From Bog-473 sp963783245 (lineage in GTDB: Bacteria; Actinomycetota; Acidimicrobiia; Acidimicrobiales; RAAP-2), in the NCBI GenBank assembly GCA_963783245.1, contig CAWAMS010000001.1, positions 434,001-498,000 of the forward strand: a stretch of DNA of 64,000 nt. The letters are read 5' to 3'. The notes under the pieces are model-generated. The model did not search any database. It saw nothing but the letters and a program-made list of their open reading frames with translations, and was not told where the DNA came from. Shown here piece by piece: positions 54,639-62,766 of this stretch (position 1 is the stretch's first letter; the number at the start of each line of letters is the position of its first letter). The translations under genes and the position numbers were made by a program.

Positions 54639-55019
54639 TCAATTGGTGTAGTCAACCGGGCCCGCACCCTCGATGCCGATGGCGAACGCCAGTCCGCGCA
54701 ACGACGAATTCTTCGTGACCGGCCAGATGCTGTGCACGGTATCGGGAGGGATGCGTATCAGGTCACCCTGACCGACCTCTCGCTCCTCGTCGGCGATCTT
54801 CATGATGCCCCGTCCCGAAATGATGTAATAGAACTCGTGGGTGGGATGGGAGTGCGGGTCCACGAGCCCCCCTCCTGCCACCTCCCATTCGCTCACGAGT
54901 TCGAGATAGCCACCTTTGGTCGATTCGTGGAGTTCACGCGGCTCGATCAACCACCACACCGGCACCGTGCCGGCGTGTTCGACAACGGGAGCCACGTCCC
55001 GGGCAGAACGGACGTCCAT
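54639..55019 (-). CDS. Cupin-domain protein
   Basis: A 126-residue single-domain cupin. The first metal motif is HSHPTHEFYYIISGRG (two His and a Glu) and the second is DLIRIPPDTVHSIWP with a further His. Such proteins bind iron, manganese or zinc and serve as dioxygenases, isomerases or sensors; no specific subfamily is recognisable. It is upstream of the Smr gene on the same strand and 75 nt from the SRAP gene. Confidence 0.85.
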   Translation of the reverse strand: MDVRSARDVAPVVEHAGTVPVWWLIEPRELHESTKGGYLELVSEWEVAGGGLVDPHSHPTHEFYYIISGRGIMKIADEEREVGQGDLIRIPPDTVHSIWPVTKNSSLRGLAFAIGIEGAGPVDYTN

Positions 55020-55093
55020 GTGATTTCCCCTCGCCTCGTTGGTGTCCGACGAGGCGATACTACGGGCAAGCGGCCCGACGGTCAGGAGTGTCG

Positions 55094-55801
55094 TCAGATG
55101 GACGCCACCAGATCGGCGTCGTTGTTGCGGACGTTCCCCACCCGTGGGCTGACGGCGTGGTGGATGATGGTGCCGGCCGGGGCGGCGTGGACGAGCGAGG
55201 TCAGTTCGCTGATGTTCTCCATGTCAGGATCGAGCCACACGTCGAAGGTGTCGGGGTTGAGTATCACCGGCATGCGGTCGTGGATTCCGTCCATGTCCTG
55301 ACTGGCCGTCGTCGTGATGATGCTGCACGAGTAGATGGGCGGTGCGTCGGCCGGGCCGTTCCTGTCCCGCCACCACTCCGAGATCCCGGCCATGGCCAAC
55401 GGCGCACCATCGGCCCGGGTGAAGTAGTGCGGCTGCTTGCTGCCGCTGTTCTGCTTGCGCCACTCGTAGAAGCCGTCGGCCGGGATGATGATCCGGTGGC
55501 TCTGGAAGGCGGAGCGGAAGGAGGCCTTGGTGGCCACGGTCTCGCCCCGGGCGTTGAAGAGGCGGCTCCCCGAGGTGGCGTCCTTGGCCCACGAGGGGAT
55601 GAGTCCCCATCGGTAGGGCCTGAGCGTACGGGTGAGGTCGCCTTCGCCGGGTGCGCGTCGGGCGACGACACCGAGGACCTGGTCAGTGGGGGCGACGTTC
55701 CAGCTGGGGTGTGGCTCGGGCTCCAGGTTGTCGCCCAGGGCGGCCCCGAAGTAGTGGGCCAGCCGGACCGGTGGGGTGATGAGGGCGAAACGTCCACACA
55801 T
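55094..55801 (-). CDS. SRAP-domain abasic-site shield protein (YedK/HMCES-like)
   Basis: A 235-residue SOS-response-associated peptidase (SRAP) protein. After Met1 removal, Cys2 of MCGRFALITPP would form a thiazolidine crosslink with abasic sites in single-stranded DNA. Other catalytic residues are in WNVAPTDQ (Asn), IIIPADGFYEWRK (Glu) and IHDRMPVIL (His in context). It protects abasic sites from error-prone bypass. It is divergent from imuA' and shares the intergenic region that contains the LexA box, so it may be part of the same SOS response. ATG 55801 was fixed by the obligatory Cys2. Confidence 0.93.
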   Translation of the reverse strand: MCGRFALITPPVRLAHYFGAALGDNLEPEPHPSWNVAPTDQVLGVVARRAPGEGDLTRTLRPYRWGLIPSWAKDATSGSRLFNARGETVATKASFRSAFQSHRIIIPADGFYEWRKQNSGSKQPHYFTRADGAPLAMAGISEWWRDRNGPADAPPIYSCSIITTTASQDMDGIHDRMPVILNPDTFDVWLDPDMENISELTSLVHAAPAGTIIHHAVSPRVGNVRNNDADLVASI

Positions 55802-55842
55802 GAGGACTGCATTGTGGCGTAACGACGCTCTTCTTCGAGCAT

Positions 55843-55865
55843 ACCGGCACTGAGCTGGTCTTTTT
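55843..55865 (+). terminator. Intrinsic-terminator-like hairpin upstream of imuA'
   Basis: ACCGGC-ACTGA-GCTGGT (one G-T pair) is followed by CTTTTT on the plus strand. It lies between the two divergent SOS genes and points towards imuA'. No gene lies just upstream on this strand for it to terminate, so an attenuator or insulator role is possible. Confidence 0.45.
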
Positions 55866-55895
55866 ATCCAATGGGCGACGCCGGCCGGTTCTCTG

Positions 55896-55916
55896 TAGAG
55901 TACGAACATATGTTCG
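55896..55916 (+). promoter_or_regulatory. LexA (SOS) box overlapping the imuA' start, with -10 box
   Basis: CGAACATATGTTCG at 55903-55916 is a perfect 14-bp palindrome and fits the actinobacterial/Gram-positive SOS box GAAC-N4-GTTC. TAGAGT at 55896-55901 could be the -10 box, 8 nt before ATG 55910. The ATG lies inside the palindrome, so a leaderless transcript would start within the operator. Confidence 0.82.
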
Positions 55917-56665
55917 CTTTCGGTCCTCAGAAGCGCCCTTTCACTCGTTCCCGTGAGCTCCCGATCGGATTAGCCGACCGGGTTCGACCAGCCACCCCGG
56001 CGGCCGGTCGGCTCCTGCCCGTACCGGCCCCTCTGGTCCCTCTCTTCCCCGACGGGGCATTGCGACGGGGGACGACGACCACCGTGGCCGGGTTACCCGG
56101 TCACGGGGCGACCACGTTGGCACTGGCGCTCCTCGCCGCAGCCTCGCAGGCGGGGAGCTGGTGTGCCGCGGTCGGCTTACCCGACCCCGGGGTGGTAGCG
56201 GCCGCTGAGCTCGGCATCGACTTGCGTCGTGTGGTCTTCGTGCCGCACCCGGGCAGTGGATGGGCCGAAGCGGCGGGAGACCTGCTGCCCGGCGTCGACG
56301 TCGTCCTGGTACGCCCACCCGGTCGAGCCCGCCAAACCGCGGCCCGCCATTTGAGCGCCAAAGCCCGCGAGCGCCAGACGGCGCTGGTGGTGTTGGTGGA
56401 TCACAGCAGCGACTGGCCGCAAGGCGGCGACCTGGCTTTGTCGGTAGGGGCGATCGAGTGGGAAGGGGTCGGCCGCGGGTTCGGGCACCTGCAGGGACGT
56501 CGGGCGCAAGTGCGGGTGAGTGGACGCCGGTCGGCGGGGCGGGCCATCGAGTGTTCGCTCTGGTTGCCTGCCGGCTCGGGGATGGTGGCGGCGACACGAG
56601 TTGGGACGACACGCGGTGAGAACGGACCCGGGGTCGATCCCGATGACGGGCCCGAGGCGGCCTGA
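55910..56665 (+). CDS. imuA': ImuA'-like mutasome accessory protein
   Basis: A RecA-fold-derived accessory protein of about 251 residues, the first gene of an imuA'-imuB-dnaE2 cassette. The degenerate P-loop region is TTTTVAGLPGHGATTLALALL. The mid region has GIDLRRVVFVPHPG and VDVVLVRPPGRARQTAARHLSAKARERQTALVVLVD, a normal ImuA' layout. In mycobacteria it supports DnaE2-dependent damage-induced mutagenesis together with ImuB. The start is uncertain: ATG 55910 lies in the LexA box, while ATG 55871 would place the box inside the gene. The former is preferred, with a leaderless transcript. No Shine-Dalgarno is present for either. Confidence 0.88.
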   Translation: MFAFGPQKRPFTRSRELPIGLADRVRPATPAAGRLLPVPAPLVPLFPDGALRRGTTTTVAGLPGHGATTLALALLAAASQAGSWCAAVGLPDPGVVAAAELGIDLRRVVFVPHPGSGWAEAAGDLLPGVDVVLVRPPGRARQTAARHLSAKARERQTALVVLVDHSSDWPQGGDLALSVGAIEWEGVGRGFGHLQGRRAQVRVSGRRSAGRAIECSLWLPAGSGMVAATRVGTTRGENGPGVDPDDGPEAA

Positions 56666-56671
56666 GGTGAG

Positions 56672-57763
56672 ATGGAACTGGAACGGTTGGTCGTCATCTG
56701 GTGCCCCGAACTTCAGCAGGAGGGACCACGCGGAGAGGAAGCACGGCGCTTCGTGCAGGTGGTCGCCCGCGCCGGAGAACTGTGTCCCTGGACGCATCCC
56801 ATCCGGCTCGGGGTCTGCGCCCTGCCGGCTCGGGGGCCGGCCCGCTTTTTCGGCGGAGAGGAGATGGTTGTGTCCCGCCTGGTCGAGGCCGTGGGAGAGG
56901 ACGCCCATGTCGGGGTGGCCGAGGGGCTCTTCGCAGCCGTATTGGCCGCCCGCTCCGAGCTGATCGTCCCAGCGGGAGAGGCGCGTCAGTTCCTGGCGCC
57001 CTGGTCGGTCGCCACCCTGGCCCGGCCCGAGCTGGCGGTCACGTTGCAGCGACTCGGTATCACGACGTTGGGCCAGTTCGCAGCCCTGCCGTCGCCACAC
57101 GTCTCGGACCGTTTCGGCGCCGACGCGGCCGGCTGTCACAAGGTGGCCCGGGCCGAAACCGGAGAATTGGCCGGCATCCGTGATCGTTCCATCGAGCGAC
57201 GGCTGCGTGTGGCCCGGGGCGAGGATCCCGACCTGGGGGCTGAGCCGCCGCCCTTTCAACCCGGTTTCTTCGGCGGAGCCTCGGCCGCCGACACACGTGC
57301 CGCCCTTTCCTTTGCCCGGGTCCAGGAGCGGTTCGGCATCGAGGCCGTCCTGCTCGGGAGGGTCCAAGGCGGACGCGACCCGGCGGAGCAGGCGACGCTG
57401 GTGCCGTGGGGGAGCCCCCAAGCCGGGATTGCCGGCATGGGGGCTCCCTGGCCGGGGCGGTTGCCGCCTCCTTCCCCCACCCAGGTCCTCCAAGTGCCCC
57501 GGAGGACCGAGGTGGTCGACGACAGGGGTCGTGCCGTGGGGGTGAGCGGGCGGGGATTGCTCACCGGTGAGCCCGCTCGGCTCTCCGTTGAGGGCGGTCC
57601 GTGGCAATCCATCACGGCCTGGGCCGGTCCCTGGCCGGTGACCGAACGTTGGTGGGCCGTGCGCCGGCGTCGGGCCCGGGTGCAGGCAGTGACGGCCGAT
57701 GGGGTGGCCCGGCTGCTCTGTACCGAGCGGGCGCAGTGGTGGGTCGAGGCGCTCTATGACTGA
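56672..57763 (+). CDS. imuB: ImuB-like Y-family polymerase homologue, unusually short
   Basis: An ImuB homologue of 363 residues. The N-terminal LVVIWCPELQQEGP, GPARFFGGEE, GVAEGLFAAVLAA and the helix-hairpin-helix region LQRLGITTLGQFAALPSPHVSDRFG are standard. As in other ImuB proteins, catalytic acidic residues are not retained. Mycobacterial ImuB is about 500 residues or more; here the region after RRLRVARGEDPDLGAEPPPFQ jumps directly to the late block FFGGASAADTRAALSFARVQERFG, so about 130-150 residues, mostly little-finger and palm parts, seem to be missing in frame. The C-terminal segment RWWAVRRRRARVQAVTADG is kept. It overlaps dnaE2 by 8 nt. Confidence 0.88.
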   Translation: MELERLVVIWCPELQQEGPRGEEARRFVQVVARAGELCPWTHPIRLGVCALPARGPARFFGGEEMVVSRLVEAVGEDAHVGVAEGLFAAVLAARSELIVPAGEARQFLAPWSVATLARPELAVTLQRLGITTLGQFAALPSPHVSDRFGADAAGCHKVARAETGELAGIRDRSIERRLRVARGEDPDLGAEPPPFQPGFFGGASAADTRAALSFARVQERFGIEAVLLGRVQGGRDPAEQATLVPWGSPQAGIAGMGAPWPGRLPPPSPTQVLQVPRRTEVVDDRGRAVGVSGRGLLTGEPARLSVEGGPWQSITAWAGPWPVTERWWAVRRRRARVQAVTADGVARLLCTERAQWWVEALYD

Positions 57764-60700
57764 GCGGCCGGTCTACGCCGAGCTCCACGCCCACTCGGGT
57801 TTCAGCTTCCTGGACGGCAGCAGTGACCCCGAGGAGTTGGTGGCCGAGGCGTATCGGCTGGGGTTGGCCGCGCTTGCGCTGACCGATCACCACGGCCTCT
57901 ACGGGGTGGTGCGTTTCGCCGAGGCCGCCCGGGTCTGCGGCCTGCCGACCATCTTCGGGACCGAGGTGACACTGGCTCCGGCCGGACCCCGCACGGGTGA
58001 GCCCGACCCGAGCGGGAGCCATCTCATTGTGCTGGCCCGGGACCCCGAGGGCTATGCCCGGTTGTCGACCGTCCTGGCTGAGGCCCACCTCGAGGGCGGA
58101 GAGAAGGGCCGGCCCATCTTCACCCTGGAGGCCCTGGCAAGTGCGGCGCGGGAGAACTGGCTGGTGCTCACCGGGTGCCGGAAGGGGGCGGTGGCCGCCG
58201 CGTTGATGGGGGCGGGGCCACGTGCGGCCTCCCGCGAGGTGGGCCGCTTGGTGGAAGCGTTCGGGCGGGCCAATGTGGCGGTCGAGCTGTGGGACCACGG
58301 GGACCCTCTCGACACGGCGCGCAACGATGCCCTGGCCCTGCTGGCCGCCGAGTGGGGGGTCGACGCGGTGGCCACCAACAACGTGCACTACGCCACGCCG
58401 GCCGGGTTTCGCCTGGCCACCACCCTGGCCGCCATCCGGGCCCGGCGTCCGCTGTCCGAGCTGGAGGGTTGGCTCCCCTCCGCACCGGCAGCCTGCCTGC
58501 GGGGGCCGGGCGAGCAGCTCCGGCGCTTCGCCCGCTGGCCCGGGGTGGTCGAGCGGGCGGGTGAGCTGGGCCTGGGCTGTGCCTTCGATCTGCGCCTGGT
58601 GGCTCCCCGTCTCCCCGATTTCCCGGTACCCGAGGGGATGGACGAGCAGGGCTATCTGCGCCAGTTGGTGACCGAGGGGGCGCTCGAGCGCTACGGGCCG
58701 CCACACGACGAGCGCGTGCGGGGAGCCTGGACCCAGATCGAGCACGAGCTCGAGGTCATCGGCGGGTTGGGGTTCGCCGGCTACTTCCTCGTCGTCTGGG
58801 ACATCGCCCGGGTCTGTCGTCAGCTCAACATCTACTGTCAGGGCCGGGGCTCGGCCGCCAACTCGGCCGTCTGTTACGCCCTCGGGGTGACCAACGTCGA
58901 CGCGGTGGATCTCGGCCTCCTCTTCGAACGCTTCTTGTCCCCGGCCCGGGACGGACCGCCGGACATCGATGTCGACATCGAATCGAGCCGGCGCGAGGAA
59001 GTCATTCAGTACGTCTACGAGCGCTACGGCCGTCGTCATGCGGCGCAGGTGGCCAACGTCATCACCTACCGTCCCCGCTCGGCCGTGCGCGACGTGGGGA
59101 AGGCCTTCGGGTTCACGCCCGAGCAGGTGGACGGGTGGGCGTCGGGGATCGACCGGGTCAACCGGGGGGCGGCCGCGACAGAGGCGGTCGGCGCGGCGGT
59201 CGACGAGGACGGTGACGGTGACGGGATCCCCCCGCTGGTGGCCGAGCTGGCGGCCGAGGTGCTGGACCGCCCGCGCCATCTCGGCATCCACTCCGCCGGC
59301 ATGGTGCTGTGCGACCGGCCGGTGATCGAGGTCTGCCCCGTGGAGTGGGGACGCATGCCTGGACGCAGCGTGCTGCAATGGGACAAGGACGACTGCGCCG
59401 CCATCGGGCTGGTGAAGTTCGACCTGCTCGGGCTCGGCATGCTCGAGGCGCTGCACCGCATGGTCGACCTGGTGGGCCAGTTTCACGGCGACGTCGTCGA
59501 CTTGGCGCATCTGCCTCAGGAACCAGCGGTCTACGACCTGTTGTGCCGAGCCGACACGGTCGGGGTCTTCCAGGTCGAGAGCCGGGCCCAGATGGGGACC
59601 CTGCCCCGGGTCGAGCCCCGTTGCTTCTACGACCTGGCGATCGAGGTGGCCCTCATCCGTCCCGGGCCCATTCAGGGCCATGCCGTCAATCCCTACATCC
59701 GGAGGCGGCGGGGCGAGGAGCCCGTCACGTATCTGCACCCGTTGCTGGAGCCGATTTTGCAGCGGACGCTCGGGGTCCCCCTCTTCCAGGAGCAGCTGAT
59801 GGAAATGGCGGTGGCCATCGCGGGGTTCAGCGCGGCCGAGGCCGACGAGCTGCGCCAGGCCATGGCGGCCAAACGCTCAGCCGCCCGTATGGAGAAGATG
59901 CGGGCCCGGCTCTACGCCGGCATGGCCGAGCGGGACGTCGCGGGCGAGGTGGCGGACCAGATCTTCGCCGCGCTGGCTGCCTTCGCCAACTTCGGCTTCC
60001 CCGAGTCGCACTCAGTGTCGTTCGCACATCTCGTCTACGCGAGCAGCTGGCTCAAGCTCCACTACCCGGCGGCGTTCACCGCCGGCCTCCTCAACTCCCA
60101 GCCCATGGGGTTCTGGTCACCCCAATCCCTGGTGGCGGATGCCCGCCGCCACGGGGTGACCGTGCGCCGTCCCCATGTCGACCGTTCGGAGATCGGGGCC
60201 ACGCTGGAGGTGGACGATGCCGGGTCGGAGTCGGGGGATCTCCCGGTGAAGGATCCGGCGTTGCGACTGGGACTGGCTTCGGTGCGCGGGGTGGGCGAGT
60301 CGGTGGCGGAGCGGATCGTGGCCGGGCGGCCCTGGGCCGGAGGGGAGGATCTGGTGCGGCGGGCCGGAGCGTCGCGGGCTCAGCTCGAGACGTTGGCCGC
60401 GGCGGGCGCACTCGATGCGGAGGAGGACGCCACCGCGGCCTCCCGCCGCCGCTTGCTGTGGGCGGCCGGTGCCGCGGCGCAGGGCACTCCGGAACGTTTG
60501 CCCGGAATTGTGGTGGGGGCCGAGGCCCCGCCCCTGCCCGAGCCGAGCCGGTACGACTCGGTGGGCGATGACCTGTGGGCCCTGGGGCTGGCGCCCGAGC
60601 AGACCGCCATGCACCTGGCCCGGGAGCGGCTCGAGGCCATGGGGGTGGTGGTGGCCCGGGACCTTCCGGAGTGTACGGACGGGGACCGGGTATCGGTGGC

Positions 60701-60959
60701 CGGCGTGGTGACGCACCGCCAGCACCCCGAGACGGCGCATGGTGCGGTCTTCGTCAACCTCGAGGACGAGACCGGGCATGTGAACGTGGTCTTTTCACGC
60801 GGGGCCTGGGCGCGCTGGAAGCCGGTGGCCCGCCATGCGCCGGTGCTCCTCATACGGGGCAGGCTCCAATTGGGGCAGGGGACGGTCAACTTGACGGCCG
60901 AGCGGGTGGAGGCACTGGCGGTCGGCACGTCCGTGCCGGCGAGCCGCGACTTCCGTTGA
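57756..60959 (+). CDS. dnaE2: Error-prone DNA polymerase DnaE2
   Basis: A C-family polymerase of about 1067 residues. The PHP domain opens with VYAELHAHSGFSFLDG and ALALTDHHGLYG. The catalytic acidic pair is in PDIDVDIE and a further Asp in LGLVKFDLLGLGML-like segments (residues about 540-560). GRGSAANSAVCYALG and AKRSAARMEKMRARL are polymerase-family signatures. The C-terminus holds an OB fold (DRVSVAGVVTHRQHP). It lacks the beta-clamp-binding/tail extension of DnaE1. In mycobacteria DnaE2 does error-prone bypass with ImuB and ImuA'. The start ATG 57756 overlaps imuB, so translation is coupled. Expression should be SOS-controlled from the box at 55903. Confidence 0.95.
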   Translation: MTERPVYAELHAHSGFSFLDGSSDPEELVAEAYRLGLAALALTDHHGLYGVVRFAEAARVCGLPTIFGTEVTLAPAGPRTGEPDPSGSHLIVLARDPEGYARLSTVLAEAHLEGGEKGRPIFTLEALASAARENWLVLTGCRKGAVAAALMGAGPRAASREVGRLVEAFGRANVAVELWDHGDPLDTARNDALALLAAEWGVDAVATNNVHYATPAGFRLATTLAAIRARRPLSELEGWLPSAPAACLRGPGEQLRRFARWPGVVERAGELGLGCAFDLRLVAPRLPDFPVPEGMDEQGYLRQLVTEGALERYGPPHDERVRGAWTQIEHELEVIGGLGFAGYFLVVWDIARVCRQLNIYCQGRGSAANSAVCYALGVTNVDAVDLGLLFERFLSPARDGPPDIDVDIESSRREEVIQYVYERYGRRHAAQVANVITYRPRSAVRDVGKAFGFTPEQVDGWASGIDRVNRGAAATEAVGAAVDEDGDGDGIPPLVAELAAEVLDRPRHLGIHSAGMVLCDRPVIEVCPVEWGRMPGRSVLQWDKDDCAAIGLVKFDLLGLGMLEALHRMVDLVGQFHGDVVDLAHLPQEPAVYDLLCRADTVGVFQVESRAQMGTLPRVEPRCFYDLAIEVALIRPGPIQGHAVNPYIRRRRGEEPVTYLHPLLEPILQRTLGVPLFQEQLMEMAVAIAGFSAAEADELRQAMAAKRSAARMEKMRARLYAGMAERDVAGEVADQIFAALAAFANFGFPESHSVSFAHLVYASSWLKLHYPAAFTAGLLNSQPMGFWSPQSLVADARRHGVTVRRPHVDRSEIGATLEVDDAGSESGDLPVKDPALRLGLASVRGVGESVAERIVAGRPWAGGEDLVRRAGASRAQLETLAAAGALDAEEDATAASRRRLLWAAGAAAQGTPERLPGIVVGAEAPPLPEPSRYDSVGDDLWALGLAPEQTAMHLARERLEAMGVVVARDLPECTDGDRVSVAGVVTHRQHPETAHGAVFVNLEDETGHVNVVFSRGAWARWKPVARHAPVLLIRGRLQLGQGTVNLTAERVEALAVGTSVPASRDFR

Positions 60960-61043
60960 ACAGCCCCCACCCGCTGTCAGGACATTGCGAAACTCGTGGG
61001 CCTGTTTGACGCCGGTGAGCGGCACAGGTGAGGGTGGTGCGCC

Positions 61044-62066
61044 ATGACGCGTCCTCTTTCCAACGTCGACCCCGGCCTGCGGCACTGCTGGCATCCAGTG
61101 GCGCGACCGGCCGAGGTGACCGAGCAACCACAGCGTTTCATGCTCCTGGGAGAGCCGTGGGTGCTGTACCGAGTCGACGGGCGGATCGTGGCGTTCGCCG
61201 ATCGCTGCCCGCACCGCCGCACACCCCTGTCGATCGGGCACTGCGAGTCCGGCGTGCTCCAGTGCGCCTACCACGGCTGGCGGTTCGATGCATCGGGCGC
61301 TTGCGTCGAGATCCCTGCGCTCGGTGCCGGCGCAGCGTTACCACCGGCGGCCCGGCTCTCTCCGCCGGCCGGGCTGACCGCGGCCCACGGCATGGTGTTC
61401 CTGGCCCCCCAGAGCCCCCTCGCACCGCTCGGATCCATCCCCGAGGCCGACGATCCGTCGTTCGAAACCGGGGAGCTGCCCACCCTGGCCGTCCGCGCCT
61501 CGGCGGGGTTGCTGGCGGACAATTTCCTCGACGTGGCGCATTTCCCCTTCGTCCACGCCGGGACGTTCGGAGCGGACGAGGCGGCCGAGGTGCCGCAGTA
61601 CGCCGTTGCCCGCGACGGCTGGTCGTTCACCATGTCCTACGAGCACTCCTTCACCAACCGGGAGGATCCCGGGGTGGGGGCGGGCCTACGGCCGCTGGTG
61701 CAGAACCGCCGCCTGACCTACCGGCTCGATGCGCCGTTCCACCTGAGCCTCCGGATCGAGTTCCTCGAGGCCGGAGGGACCAACGTGATCGGGTTCTTCC
61801 TGCAGCCCGAATCAGCCGATCGGTGCCGCATCTTCACCACGCTGTGGCGTGACGACCTCTCGGGCGACCCGGCGCGCATGGCCGAGGCCGTGGACTTCGA
61901 GGTGGCGGTGCTCCGCGAGGACCTCGTCGTCCAAGAGGCGTTCGACGAGCTGGTCCTGCCGTTGACCCCCACGGCGGAGGTCCACACCCGGGCCGACCGC
62001 ACGACCCTCGAGTTGCGGCGGGTGCTGTCCGATCTGCTCGCTGCGGCGCAGGGCGACCACCGATGA
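61044..62066 (+). CDS. Rieske-type aromatic/steroid oxygenase, alpha subunit-like
   Basis: A 340-residue Rieske non-heme iron oxygenase of the VanA/Pao/KshA type. The 2Fe-2S motif is CPHRRTPLSIG and CAYHGWRFD. The mononuclear-iron region is DNFLDVAHFPFVHAGTFG (two His). It would hydroxylate or O-demethylate an aromatic or related ring, using electrons from an unlinked reductase that is not present here. It overlaps the uracil phosphoribosyltransferase gene by 4 nt, so the two are cotranscribed despite no obvious metabolic link; a purine- or pyrimidine-ring substrate is possible. Confidence 0.9.
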   Translation: MTRPLSNVDPGLRHCWHPVARPAEVTEQPQRFMLLGEPWVLYRVDGRIVAFADRCPHRRTPLSIGHCESGVLQCAYHGWRFDASGACVEIPALGAGAALPPAARLSPPAGLTAAHGMVFLAPQSPLAPLGSIPEADDPSFETGELPTLAVRASAGLLADNFLDVAHFPFVHAGTFGADEAAEVPQYAVARDGWSFTMSYEHSFTNREDPGVGAGLRPLVQNRRLTYRLDAPFHLSLRIEFLEAGGTNVIGFFLQPESADRCRIFTTLWRDDLSGDPARMAEAVDFEVAVLREDLVVQEAFDELVLPLTPTAEVHTRADRTTLELRRVLSDLLAAAQGDHR

Positions 62067-62695
62067 TCGGCGTGACACTGCTCGAGCACCCGGTGGTGGA
62101 ACACCGGGTTGCGACATTGCGCGACAAACGAACGGACAGGGACGCATTCCGGCAGCTGATCTCGGAGATCTCCCGCTTCATGGCCTACGAGGCCCTCCGC
62201 GATCTGGGGACGGCCCCCGTCGTTGTCGACACGCCCGTCGCCGACGGCGCCCCGGGGCGCAAGGTGATCGAGAACGTCCTCGTCGTGCCGGTCCTGCGGG
62301 CCGGTCTGGGCATGGTGCAGGCCATTCAAGAGGTCGTCCCGCTGACCGAGGTGGCCCACGTCGGGTTGCGCCGTGACGAACAGACCCTCCATTCGGAGGT
62401 GTACCTGAATCGGCTGCCCGCCGACCTCACCGGGCGCCGTGTGATGGTGTGCGACCCCATGTTGGCCACCGGTGGGTCGTTGGTGCAGGTGTGCGACCTG
62501 GCCGTCGAGCGGGGCGCCCGGGAAGTGGTCGTCCTGTGTGTCATCGCGTCGGTGCCCGGGATCGCCACCTTCCAGGCCGCCCACCCCTCGATCGCGCTCT
62601 ATTGCGCCGCCATCGATCCCACGCTGAACGAGCTGGGGTACATCGTTCCCGGCTTGGGCGACGCCGGGGACCGGCTGTTCGGGCCGCCGGACTGA
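62063..62695 (+). CDS. upp: Uracil phosphoribosyltransferase
   Basis: A 210-residue salvage enzyme that makes UMP from uracil and PRPP. The PRPP loop is VMVCDPMLATGGSL, the N-terminal domain has VTLLEHPVVEHRVATLRDK, and the uracil-binding end is GYIVPGLGDAGDRLFG. The flexible loop GLRRDEQTLHSEVYLNRLP is present. It is translationally coupled to the Rieske gene and convergent with a cytosine-deaminase-like gene, which could supply uracil. Length and motifs are entirely typical. Confidence 0.96.
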   Translation: MIGVTLLEHPVVEHRVATLRDKRTDRDAFRQLISEISRFMAYEALRDLGTAPVVVDTPVADGAPGRKVIENVLVVPVLRAGLGMVQAIQEVVPLTEVAHVGLRRDEQTLHSEVYLNRLPADLTGRRVMVCDPMLATGGSLVQVCDLAVERGAREVVVLCVIASVPGIATFQAAHPSIALYCAAIDPTLNELGYIVPGLGDAGDRLFGPPD

Positions 62696-62711
62696 GGTCG
62701 GCTGCCCGGGT

Positions 62712-62766
62712 CCCCGATGTCCTACTCCCCGATGTCCTACTCCCCGATGTCCTACTCCCCGATGTC
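62712..62766. repeat. 15-bp tandem repeat carrying successive stop codons
   Basis: CCCCGATGTCCTACT occurs three times in a row (62712-62726, 62727-62741, 62742-62756) with a 10-nt partial copy at 62757-62766. On the minus strand the unit reads GACATCGGGGAGTAG, so each copy repeats the last four codons (Asp-Ile-Gly-Glu) and the TAG stop of the deaminase gene in frame. Confidence 0.92.
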
